A DNA stretch of 64,000 nt. Origin: Nitrobacter sp039808345 (GTDB lineage: Bacteria > Pseudomonadota > Alphaproteobacteria > Rhizobiales > Xanthobacteraceae). The first letter of the stretch is position 1; each line of letters opens with the position of its first letter. Location of the stretch: contig NZ_CP181167.1 in assembly GCF_047824785.1 (NCBI RefSeq), positions 868,001 to 932,000 on the forward strand, given 5' to 3'. Shown here one piece after another: positions 44,801-51,635 of this stretch. The notes beneath the pieces are model-generated. The model saw nothing but the letters and a program-made list of their open reading frames with translations. It made no database searches and was not told where the DNA came from. The position numbers were made by a program, and so were the translations under genes.

Positions 44801-45386
44801 GCTCCGGCCGGGCCGACAACGGACCGCCCGTGCCGCCGTCACGCAGCGCATTGAACGGGGCTGGCACGCCGAAGGCCGGAACGTCATTGAGATCACCATG
44901 AGCGATGATCGGCTCGATGGTCTCGAAGGTTTGCGGGCGCTCATCCTGCCCGGGTATGCTCATGACCTTGAGGCCTTTGCGAATCCGGGTCTCGGCGCCG
45001 GGGTCGAGGCCAAATTCCAGCAGGGTCTGCGCGGCAAGTCCGGGACGCATGCGATAGCCGATCAGCCGGGTCTGACGCCGCACCGAATCCCGCTCGCGCG
45101 CGGTGCGCAGATAAAGCTCGTTGGCAATGCGTTCGTTATAGAAGGTGAGCACGTCGCCCACGGCGGCGAACAACTCGATCAGGGTGATCGCATAGTCTTC
45201 GCTGTCGCGGCTGGTGAGCGCGGCCAATCCGGGCCTGGTGAAGATCGCCTCCAGCATGGTCTCGCGGAAGGTGGCGAAGGTCCCGATCCGATAGCGGATG
45301 GCCGAAAGCCCGGGACGATTCCAGATCGCGATCGGCACGGAAGGGGCAGGTGAGGTGCAGCAACTGCAGAAGTCCGGGCCGGACAT
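41892..45386 (-). CDS. Second baseplate wedge protein with inserted PLL-like propeller
   Basis: An 1164-residue protein with a baseplate J-type frame at both ends: SEDYAITLIELFAAVGDVLT with RRQTRLIGYRMRPGLAAQ near residue 70-120, and HVTWVWRELERAVHVTVAGP with ALQSAEGVAAVDIDVFQLK near the end. Between about residues 358 and 672 lie seven repeats of one pattern, for example VFVRGADRALWYRRWNG with WSGWAALKGVL and VLGRGIDGGLWHRARNG with WGDWTPLEGRL. This is the signature of PLL-type seven-bladed fucose-binding propellers. The insertion may present a sugar-binding disc on the baseplate. Stop is 1 base before the next start. Confidence 0.85.
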   Translation of the reverse strand: MSGPDFCSCCTSPAPSVPIAIWNRPGLSAIRYRIGTFATFRETMLEAIFTRPGLAALTSRDSEDYAITLIELFAAVGDVLTFYNERIANELYLRTARERDSVRRQTRLIGYRMRPGLAAQTLLEFGLDPGAETRIRKGLKVMSIPGQDERPQTFETIEPIIAHGDLNDVPAFGVPAPFNALRDGGTGGPLSARPERLAIGDRLVVFGLGGLEEKVVSDIIQKADGEALVFDPPVQTAGWSPDIARVARLNGRLRFFGHNAPSAVNVYVPASPPAVLWPSWVSKPVVAAFGSAESVYPLDSTRTDISTGDQLLIDAGPAASPRLRTASVIKTEDLPTNLGTIEDTVTHLHLRQTVRGRPVVIADAAGGHNVFARSGSGAVLRLDPAAAIPRRWSYMSLDGVSSDVTGVSPSAVRMDIFVRDRTLRLRQRILPGGGAWVDHGGILTCEPRPVSRPGGNVTVFARGLDLALWQLDATAGIPGAWSSLGGVLTSAPAPVAVGGSGLAVFVRGADRALWYRRWNGVTWSGWAALKGVLASAPAAVSTAPNRMEVVALNDEGHAMHRGFDGATWSDWLDLSGALEGELAIVANGPNRIDVLGRGIDGGLWHRARNGSTWGDWTPLEGRLSSPPAAARDGTGLHVYARGGDGTIAYRALLAGGWTAWRSLGEGIGEIPDRRKTALYRLSKDDIQLRDYDYPAVATQGRVAIRLTAEQKAGALAGLDKLARGRRILLRADAANHLATVSTTSLQPAIPGEAPDHLFVDFSPILPSGFANARLIGNIVAASHGETQRDEPLGHGEAAKAFQKFKLSRPGLTYLQQAGKLDGTAMLDIRVNDALWREVGSLYGQGPKDRVYTARQNDTGETTVTFGDGKTGTRLPSGALNVVARYRTGLGLEGLMKAGQLEIAMERPVGLRTVTNPLPADSAADPEARDDARNAAPNTVRTFGRAVSLADFTSIATSSGLAQRAHVTWVWRELERAVHVTVAGPGGARLSALSLATLHSAMDSARDINHPLFLANLTRVPIVVSARLQRDPAFEAHHVLTTARAHLMALFAFETMGLGEAVFLSGIYAALQSAEGVAAVDIDVFQLKGYDDLTPMELAIRAVTAAPLQPHIRIFPARPTPPLAQIDRFARAGFDGPTPPFVLPAEQAFIEDPKTDIGLTVVEAL

Positions 45387-45387
45387 C

Positions 45388-47895
45388 TCAGAGCCCTCCG
45401 ACGGCTGTCAGCCGCAGCACGCCGTTCTCGGGAAAATTGCGGTCATTGTCGAGACGGGCGATTTCGAAGGGGCCCATCTCGATCCGACCGCGCGCCAGGT
45501 CATTTCCTGGCACCTCCCAATAGCGCTTGAAGACCAAAACCTCGGCCGAATTGATTCCCTCAATGGCCTCGACCGCCGCGTAAAGGCGGGACAGATAGAC
45601 GGCGGCTCCAAAGCCGAAGCCGAGAGGATGGAAAAAGCCGCGCGTGCCGTCGGCGAACGATCGGTTGGAGAGCACCCGACCAGCCTCCGCCAGGACATCG
45701 CCACGGAAATGTCCGGTCCCGACGCAAAGCCGGATCTCGATCTCAAGCGGCACATAGGTCGCAGCGCGCACGTTCAGATCATAGCCGGCGAGCTTGAAGC
45801 GACCGAGATGTGCTTTGACCGCCGCCGCGAAGTCGGGCTGCAATTCAGCTCCGCCGCCGGGGTGCCGCCGCAGGTCTCCCGCATCGACCGGATGGACGGC
45901 GAGGAAGACCGTATGCCAGCTTCCGGTCCAGTGAAAGCTGGCCTTTGCTGCCGCCAAAGCCGGGTGGCGGAGGGCCATCTCTTCCCAGTCGGCGACCGTG
46001 ACGGCGCGGAATTGGAGCGCATGAAACGCTTCCGGGGCGATCTGCCGGACATGTTCGACGGACTCCGGCTCCTCCCCTGACCGGGCGGGCACAGGCTGCC
46101 GCACAGCCTCGATAGCAGAGGCCGCGGCACCGCCGGCAACGGCGTGGACCAGCGTTCCCCAGCCGCAATTGCCTCGGGTGCCGTTGCCGATCCGGTAAGT
46201 GGCGGCGATCCGGACCGCATCCGAAGGGCGCCGTCCATACTGGTCGTCGCCAAAGCGCAACATCGCTGCGCCGCCATTGTCGATCTCCGCCGCGAACTGC
46301 TGATCGAACGGCCCGCTGTCAAGCAGGTGCGGCACGGCGATCCAGCGTTCTGGATCGGGGATGCCGAAACTCCAAACGTCCAGCGATACGGAAGGGCCGG
46401 CCGCGGTCTGGGTCAGCGGCGCGTCAGGCAAGGCCAGTGATGGCAGTGGCCAGCGTCCGGCGCCGGCATCTGGAAAGCCGATGGTGCCCGTGGCAGTGTC
46501 GCGGGTGACCGTGCGGCCGTGATCGGCGGGTGCGACGTTGCCGCGGGCAACCGACACGGGATCAACCAATACGTCCTGATCCGTGACGGCCGAGATGCAG
46601 AGGGGAAATGTCAGTGCATCCGCTTCGGTCCAGGTTACGCGCAGGAGCGGCAACGCGGGATCGGCGGGATTAAGCCTCGGGGTCAGCGCGGTGCCGCCCG
46701 TCAGCACGTTGGTGAAGACTGCATCCTCGCTTGCCTCGGCGGTTTCGATGCGGACCACCTGACGGCGGCGCGGATCTGCATCGGGCGCAGCCCCTGTCTC
46801 GGGGCTGCGGATTTCCTCCAGCAGCAGGTATTCGCCGGGACGGAGATCGGGGGGCACGAGGACACCGCCTGCGTCAATGCAATAGAAGAAGGCATGGGTG
46901 GCGCCCTTTGCGAGGCAGCATTGCGTATCGCCCCAACCATGAAAACGAATCTCGTTGTGAAGGCCGACAATGCGGGTCTCGGCCCGGGTTTCGAAGACAA
47001 TCACCTGCGCCAAAGCGGGATCGGTGTCGAAATCGGCGGACAGCGGCACGATGGTGCCGGGCGCTGCGAGATCGCCCCTGAGAGGCTGGCCGATGCGGCT
47101 GGTCAGCTTGGTGCCCGACGCAAGAACTTCGCTGGCGCCATCGACAGCTGTGAAGTGGACGAATGTCGAGGCATTGCGGCCGTTGGACATCGCATAATCC
47201 ACCAGCCGGGCATGGCGCGCCGCGGAAATGCGATGCAGGCAAGTGTCGAGGAATCCTTCGGTCGCCGGACCCGCATCCTGGCTATAGCTGAGATAGTCGC
47301 CGGCATAGGCCATCAATTCGACCAGCGTCATGCCGAGATCGGCGGGAAGCCTTTCCTGCCAGGATGGATTGCGTTCGGCGATGAGATCGACAAGCAGCCG
47401 CCGGAAGCTCTGGTAATCCTTCGCCATGTAATCGAGCGCCGGCTCGTCGAGAAGGGGCGGCGGGCAGTCGGCAACGGGTCGGCAATCGAGGTCGCTCGGG
47501 CAGTTTGCCTTGAAGCTGAAGCGCGCCTGGGATCGCTCAAGGTCGATGTCGGCCTGCTCCATGGCGAGCACATAGGTTGAGAAATCGCCTTCGCGGTCGA
47601 TAAAAAGCCTGAGCGCCAGTGGATCGGCCGGGTCGGCTTCCACGTCGAGCACCCTGAGATCAACGACGCGGACACCCCCGATGATGGCGAAATTCGCTGC
47701 CGTTACCGCAGGTGGCAGCGGGGGCGGTTTCAGGAAAGTAACCTGGAGCACGTGGCGTCGAGGGGGTGGCGCCAGGAGGTCGCGACGGTATTCGACGAAA
47801 TCGATGCCGTTCAACGGATGAGCCGGATCGAGCAGGACGCCCGACCGCTGTTCATCCCCGCAAAGCACCAGACCATCGGACGACAGCACCGTCAT
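45388..47895 (-). CDS. Baseplate J-like wedge protein (Afp11/gp6-type)
   Basis: An 835-residue baseplate assembly protein. It contains NPSWQERLPADLGMTLVELM followed by AYAGDYLSYSQDAGPATEGF and LVDYAMSNGRNASTFVHFTA, the typical baseplate_J-like core, and AHLGRFKLAGYDLNVRAATY with PLEIEIRLCVGTGHFRGDVL in the C-terminal domain. In T4 terms it forms the wedge that links the hub to the periphery and triggers sheath contraction. The start MTVLSSDGLVLCGDE was chosen as the first ATG after the gp25 stop (7 bases); upstream codons overlap gp25. Confidence 0.88.
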   Translation of the reverse strand: MTVLSSDGLVLCGDEQRSGVLLDPAHPLNGIDFVEYRRDLLAPPPRRHVLQVTFLKPPPLPPAVTAANFAIIGGVRVVDLRVLDVEADPADPLALRLFIDREGDFSTYVLAMEQADIDLERSQARFSFKANCPSDLDCRPVADCPPPLLDEPALDYMAKDYQSFRRLLVDLIAERNPSWQERLPADLGMTLVELMAYAGDYLSYSQDAGPATEGFLDTCLHRISAARHARLVDYAMSNGRNASTFVHFTAVDGASEVLASGTKLTSRIGQPLRGDLAAPGTIVPLSADFDTDPALAQVIVFETRAETRIVGLHNEIRFHGWGDTQCCLAKGATHAFFYCIDAGGVLVPPDLRPGEYLLLEEIRSPETGAAPDADPRRRQVVRIETAEASEDAVFTNVLTGGTALTPRLNPADPALPLLRVTWTEADALTFPLCISAVTDQDVLVDPVSVARGNVAPADHGRTVTRDTATGTIGFPDAGAGRWPLPSLALPDAPLTQTAAGPSVSLDVWSFGIPDPERWIAVPHLLDSGPFDQQFAAEIDNGGAAMLRFGDDQYGRRPSDAVRIAATYRIGNGTRGNCGWGTLVHAVAGGAAASAIEAVRQPVPARSGEEPESVEHVRQIAPEAFHALQFRAVTVADWEEMALRHPALAAAKASFHWTGSWHTVFLAVHPVDAGDLRRHPGGGAELQPDFAAAVKAHLGRFKLAGYDLNVRAATYVPLEIEIRLCVGTGHFRGDVLAEAGRVLSNRSFADGTRGFFHPLGFGFGAAVYLSRLYAAVEAIEGINSAEVLVFKRYWEVPGNDLARGRIEMGPFEIARLDNDRNFPENGVLRLTAVGGL

Positions 47896-47902
47896 CTTGC
47901 CC

Positions 47903-48280
47903 TCACAGCGGAATCGGATGGCTGAATACGTCCTCGCGTCTCTCGCCGGTATCGCGCCGGGAATAGACGACGGTGATTTCGAGCGTAGCGTCGAGGGCGA
48001 GGACTGAGACCTTTTCCACCGACACGACCGGGTCAAGCCAGCGGATCAAGGCACCATGGATGAGCTGCTCGGTGGCGGCGGCAAGCGCGTCGGACGCCGG
48101 CCCGAAGATCAGTTGCTTGATGCCGCAACCGAATTCCGGCCGGTTCACCCGTTCGCCCGGCGCCGTGAACAAGACCAGGTAGATCATGTCCCGAACATGA
48201 TCGTCGGTGTCCGTGACCGCGCTCAGCCCATGCTCATCAATGGCGAATGGAAAGTCGAGGTAGGGACGGTTGGGGTTCAT
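47903..48280 (-). CDS. gp25-like baseplate wedge protein (Afp9-type)
   Basis: A 125-residue GPW/gp25 protein, the short wedge subunit that starts sheath polymerisation. The family motif is clear: VRDMIYLVLFTAPGERVNRP followed by EFGCGIKQLIFGPASDALAA and HGALIRWLDPVVSVEKVSVL. The conserved EPR-type segment of gp25/TssE appears as NRPEFGCG. Its start overlaps by one base the stop of the upstream 101-residue gene. Confidence 0.93.
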   Translation of the reverse strand: MNPNRPYLDFPFAIDEHGLSAVTDTDDHVRDMIYLVLFTAPGERVNRPEFGCGIKQLIFGPASDALAAATEQLIHGALIRWLDPVVSVEKVSVLALDATLEITVVYSRRDTGERREDVFSHPIPL

Positions 48281-48585
48281 CAGCGATAATCCACATCGAT
48301 CTCGGTAACCGGCATGGTTTGATTATGCTGGCAGAAGGTAGCGATGGCGGCGTGGTTGTCCTGAAGGTGGCGCACGACGCCGCGGGCGATTGCCACGAAG
48401 AAGCGGCGGCGGTCGCGCACGGTCTGCTGCGAAGCGTTGAAATCGAGACCGGGCAGGTTGTCAGCGCGCATCAGGAAATCGAGCTCCTGCTCGATCGCCT
48501 CGGCCATGGAGTCGGCGAATTTCGGATCCGATAGGCCCACAGTCGCGGCGGGGCTGAGATTCCCGGGGATGATCGTGTTTCCCAT
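48280..48585 (-). CDS. Small conserved eCIS protein, unknown function
   Basis: A 101-residue protein starting MGNTIIPGNLSPAATVGLSD. It is mostly helical (AEAIEQELDFLMRADNLPG, VRDRRRFFVAIARGVVRHLQ) and ends MPVTEIDVDYR. It lies exactly where PAAR spike-tip genes are found in Afp/PVC clusters, but it has none of the PAAR glycine/proline repeats. It may be a spike or gp25 assembly factor. Not a recognised family. Confidence 0.75.
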   Translation of the reverse strand: MGNTIIPGNLSPAATVGLSDPKFADSMAEAIEQELDFLMRADNLPGLDFNASQQTVRDRRRFFVAIARGVVRHLQDNHAAIATFCQHNQTMPVTEIDVDYR

Positions 48586-48603
48586 GACACCTCCAGAAAA
48601 TGG

Positions 48604-49317
48604 CTACTCCAGAAAGACCTTGATCGACAGCAGGCTTGGGCTTGGCGGCGGCATCGGGGCGACAGGCGGGGCGGGCGTGACGGGCAGGATGCCCAGCGCC
48701 AGTTCGCCTGGATGCACATGGGTGTTGAACAGGGTGACGAGCTGGGTGAGATAGGTGAACAGCTGATCGCCCAGCACTCCTGGATGAGCGGCCGCTGCAC
48801 TGCCTTCCTGGACGAGGGGAGCGCTGGAGACGACCCGCGCAGCACCTGTGATGGTGACCGTTCCTGTCTTGACGTTGACCTCGACGGAATTGAGCCCGAG
48901 GCCGTCGGTCAAGGTGATCGTCTGGCCGACATCATCCATGACCGTGGTCAGCCCGAAATCGCTGCGCCAGATCTTCGTCGTCGGTTTGCTCGGAACGCCC
49001 GGGGGCTTCATCGGCAGCTCTCCGGCAGCCCAGAAGCAGCCCGCCCAGATGGGCCGAGAGACGTCGCCCGCTTCGAACTCGATCCAGACGCCGGCGCCGA
49101 TCGGCGGCACCGAGAAGAAGCCGGAGGTGGGCCCAGCATAGGGCGTGCAAGGCCTGGCCCAGCCGGTTGGCACCTCACCCAGGACCTCCGGCACGAAGGC
49201 CTTCAACCGGCCCTGGGACAGAGGGTCCATGTTGTCCATGACTGTCCCTGAATACTTGCCATAAGCGGGAGTGCATCCGCCGCCCTGATTTTGTTCGGTC
49301 GTTATCGTGTCGAGCAC
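48604..49317 (-). CDS. Spike protein, gp5/GpV-like OB-fold and short beta-helix
   Basis: A 237-residue protein. Residues 20-100 form the gp5/VgrG OB-fold: GTVMDNMDPLSQGRLKAFVP, then PYAGPTSGFFSVPPIGAGVW and IEFEAGDVSRPIWAGCFWAA. A strand-rich segment (IWRSDFGLTTVMDDVGQTIT) leads to a short needle (NSVEVNVKTGTVTITGAARV). The C-terminal TLFNTHVHPGELALGILPVT is common in phage spike proteins. With the gp27-like protein encoded just upstream it makes the hub that is fused in Afp8/Pvc8. No tip protein was found. Confidence 0.87.
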   Translation of the reverse strand: MLDTITTEQNQGGGCTPAYGKYSGTVMDNMDPLSQGRLKAFVPEVLGEVPTGWARPCTPYAGPTSGFFSVPPIGAGVWIEFEAGDVSRPIWAGCFWAAGELPMKPPGVPSKPTTKIWRSDFGLTTVMDDVGQTITLTDGLGLNSVEVNVKTGTVTITGAARVVSSAPLVQEGSAAAAHPGVLGDQLFTYLTQLVTLFNTHVHPGELALGILPVTPAPPVAPMPPPSPSLLSIKVFLE

Positions 49318-49327
49318 GGAATCCTCC

Positions 49328-50461
49328 TCATGCCACTGCCGCCAAGGGGTCGACGAAGACTTCGGCGCCGGTCAGGCCGACCGCGTTGCGCCAGGCCGAG
49401 AAACTCTGGCTGTAGCCGTCTCGCGAGATCCGATGGGTGACCGACCGCACGTAATAAAGGCCGCTGTTCTGCCGCCCGGCTCCTCGCACCAGCACCGGCA
49501 GGCCCGCCAGCAGGACGCGGGCGTATTTCAGCCCGTCGATCTCTCCATGGGCGCTGATCGCCCGGCTCGACTCGTTCGCCTTCGCCAACGCCTGCGCCTG
49601 GGCCTCGGCGGGGCTAGCGGCGTCGGTGGCGCAAGGACGCATGATCGGCGGCGGAAGGATGCGGCTGAGGGCGGGCTCCAGTCCCATCGGCAACTCGGTG
49701 GCGACCGGCGCCATCGAAGGAATGGGAGCTCGGGTTCGCGGGTCGACGGTCATCCCCGTGACGGATGTCGGCCGCAGCATGTCGTTCGAGGTGGAGAAGG
49801 AGGTGAGGTTGGTCTGTGTCCCGAAGTCGATCGAGAGCACGCCCTGTGGCGGCACCGCCGTCAGCGGCGGGTGAAAATGACCCATGTCCAGGCCGACGAC
49901 GGGATCCGGCTGGATGTACAGCTCGTAGCTGTTGCGGCGTGCGAGCTGGAACAGGTAGGTCGCATCATAATCGCGCTGGTTCGAAATCGTATCGAGCACC
50001 GTGCGGAAGGGCGGGGTCGGGACGACCGACGGCAGGATCGCATATTTGCTGAAGATCGCCGCAGCGGCGACGCTGTCGGGAGAATTCGGCCACGGGAAAG
50101 GCTGCTGGATATGGGCCATGATCGTGCCCAGGGCGTCCATGCCCACGACCTCAAGCCGCGAGGCGCCCGGTTGATTGGCGGCGCTTAGTTGCGCATCCTT
50201 GACATAGCCGTTGATGAGGGCTTGCGGCATTCCGAGCCCGGACGAGATCCTGATGGTGATCGGCACCAGGGGCCGGAAGATATCGAAAGCCAGCGCATCG
50301 AAGTCGCCGAAAAAATTGCGGCTCAGATCGAAATGCAGACGAAACATCGAAGACTTGCCAACGGATGTCTCGACCTCGATCTCCCGCAAGGCCTGGAAGA
50401 ACACGACCGGCATCGGCGCCATGGCGACCTGGACGGTGAAGAAGGTCGGAAGAAGCCCCAT
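49328..50461 (-). CDS. Baseplate hub protein, gp27/GpD-like
   Basis: A 377-residue protein with the late control protein D/gp27 layout: FRLHFDLSRNFFGDFDALAF, PITIRISSGLGMPQALINGY, then LDTISNQRDYDATYLFQLAR RN with YELYIQPDPVVGLDMGHFHP. The C-terminus GLYYVRSVTHRISRDGYSQS carries the conserved V-x-H-x-I-x-x-x-G-Y-x-x-x-F motif of this family. It forms the trimeric adaptor between tube and spike. Spacing to the LysM gene upstream is 4 bases and to the spike gene 10 bases. Confidence 0.87.
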   Translation of the reverse strand: MGLLPTFFTVQVAMAPMPVVFFQALREIEVETSVGKSSMFRLHFDLSRNFFGDFDALAFDIFRPLVPITIRISSGLGMPQALINGYVKDAQLSAANQPGASRLEVVGMDALGTIMAHIQQPFPWPNSPDSVAAAAIFSKYAILPSVVPTPPFRTVLDTISNQRDYDATYLFQLARRNSYELYIQPDPVVGLDMGHFHPPLTAVPPQGVLSIDFGTQTNLTSFSTSNDMLRPTSVTGMTVDPRTRAPIPSMAPVATELPMGLEPALSRILPPPIMRPCATDAASPAEAQAQALAKANESSRAISAHGEIDGLKYARVLLAGLPVLVRGAGRQNSGLYYVRSVTHRISRDGYSQSFSAWRNAVGLTGAEVFVDPLAAVA

Positions 50462-50465
50462 GGCG

Positions 50466-50753
50466 TCACAGGGCTCCGTCCGGTCCGGGCACTGCGACGC
50501 GCGCGCCAGGGCTGGCGGTCAGGTCGGCAGGCCGGCGGATGAGGTTGGCATCGCAGAGCCGCCAGAATTGCTCGGCGTCTCCGATCGCGCGCCAGGCGAG
50601 CAGATCGGGCCGGTCGCCGTCCTCCACCTTGACGCGGAGCCGAACCGTGGTTGCCGGAATGAAGCGCATACGCTTGTAGCGGATCTGTCGGCCGCCTGGA
50701 CCATCGATGACCGCGTCGGCAATGTTTTCATATCGGCTGCCGCGAAAAAACAT
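50466..50753 (-). CDS. LysM-like small baseplate protein (Afp7 C-terminal/tail X-type)
   Basis: A 95-residue protein. The C-terminal half has a LysM-like pattern, RPDLLAWRAIGDAEQFWRLC followed by DANLIRRPADLTASPGARVA and VPGP, as in gp53/Afp7 or phage tail protein X, which connect hub and wedge. The N-terminal half (MFFRGSRYENIADAVIDG, VRLRVKVEDGDRPDL) is strand-rich. Together with the CIS tube protein encoded upstream it seems to be a split version of Afp7. Confidence 0.8.
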   Translation of the reverse strand: MFFRGSRYENIADAVIDGPGGRQIRYKRMRFIPATTVRLRVKVEDGDRPDLLAWRAIGDAEQFWRLCDANLIRRPADLTASPGARVAVPGPDGAL

Positions 50754-50761
50754 GGGAGCCC

Positions 50762-51415
50762 CTAGATTGGCAGCACGGCGCCAAGGCCGGTCTTGTCACC
50801 GAACAGATTGAGAGCAGACATGGCTTCCTTCTGGGTGAAGGAGGCGAGATAGACCCAGTAGCCCGGATTGGTGACATCGAGGTCGCGATAGGTCAGCACC
50901 CGCAGCGTGAGGTCGGCCTTGGCGCGGATAGGGTTCAGCGCCTGGTCGAAGGCCTCCTCGCGGATCGACAGGCCCTGGACCTGCACCGGCAGCACGCGTT
51001 TGGGGCCCCAGATGAGCAAGGCCAACGGAGCCTGCTCACCGAGCACGAAGGCGCTGCCCGCAAGCGCCAGCGCTTCATTTGCGATCACCATCGGATAGGA
51101 CGGATAGACCAGCCTCTCCAGGGCGGCGATCACGGGATGAAGTCCGTTTTCGACCGTGACCACGTTCTCGGACGGATGCTCGAGCTGATCGGCGGCATCG
51201 ATCTCGACGGAAAAGCTCAACGTCTCCTGAGGAGGGCCATTGACGCGATTGGCATCGCCGCGGCCGCCGCCATTGGCGCCTTGGATCTGAAGCGAGCGGG
51301 AGACCTCATCGGGATTGTATTGGAAGACGATAACCGTCGGCAGCAGCGAGGGAAGCTGATAGGCGACGATGCCTCCCTTTAGGACGCGTGGACTGCCCGG
51401 AAAGTCCGACCCCAT
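50762..51415 (-). CDS. CIS tube-initiator protein (Afp7 N-terminal-like)
   Basis: A 217-residue protein of the CIS tube/contractile injection system family: LKGGIVAYQLPSLLPTVIVF and QYNPDEVSRSLQIQGANGGG at the start, then NGPPQETLSFSVEIDAADQL and PKRVLPVQVQGLSIREEAFD, ending in RAKADLTLRVLTYRDLDVTN. This domain links the inner tube to the hub. GGAGGAG six bases upstream decides the start MGSDFPGSPRVLKG; the open frame further upstream is AT-rich junk. It opens the second eCIS operon. Confidence 0.88.
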   Translation of the reverse strand: MGSDFPGSPRVLKGGIVAYQLPSLLPTVIVFQYNPDEVSRSLQIQGANGGGRGDANRVNGPPQETLSFSVEIDAADQLEHPSENVVTVENGLHPVIAALERLVYPSYPMVIANEALALAGSAFVLGEQAPLALLIWGPKRVLPVQVQGLSIREEAFDQALNPIRAKADLTLRVLTYRDLDVTNPGYWVYLASFTQKEAMSALNLFGDKTGLGAVLPI

Positions 51416-51635
51416 CAGACGTCTCCTCCTCAATCCAATCCCACACTCTTGCGTGAGGCTACCATCGGGAGCCTCACTTTGAAAGTGGAGATAAACACAA
51501 TACTTTATATTAAAAATAAAACTCACAATAAATCGCCCCATCAGGCTTCCTGATGAAGTAAAAATAGAAATCATATTTCATTTAAATCCATACTCTACTG
51601 CATTTGGTACCTTTCTATCACCCATTCGGATCCGG
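51416..51635 (-). promoter_or_regulatory. AT-rich gap between the two eCIS operons, with an inverted repeat
   Basis: About 220 bases with strikingly low G+C in a high-G+C cluster (runs such as TTTTATTTTTAATATAAAG on the minus strand). An 8-bp perfect inverted repeat (GTGAGGCT / AGCCTCAC, 51453-51477) lies 38 bases before the CIS tube ATG. The stretch probably contains the promoter of the baseplate operon; the repeat could be an operator or a leader hairpin. Confidence 0.6.
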
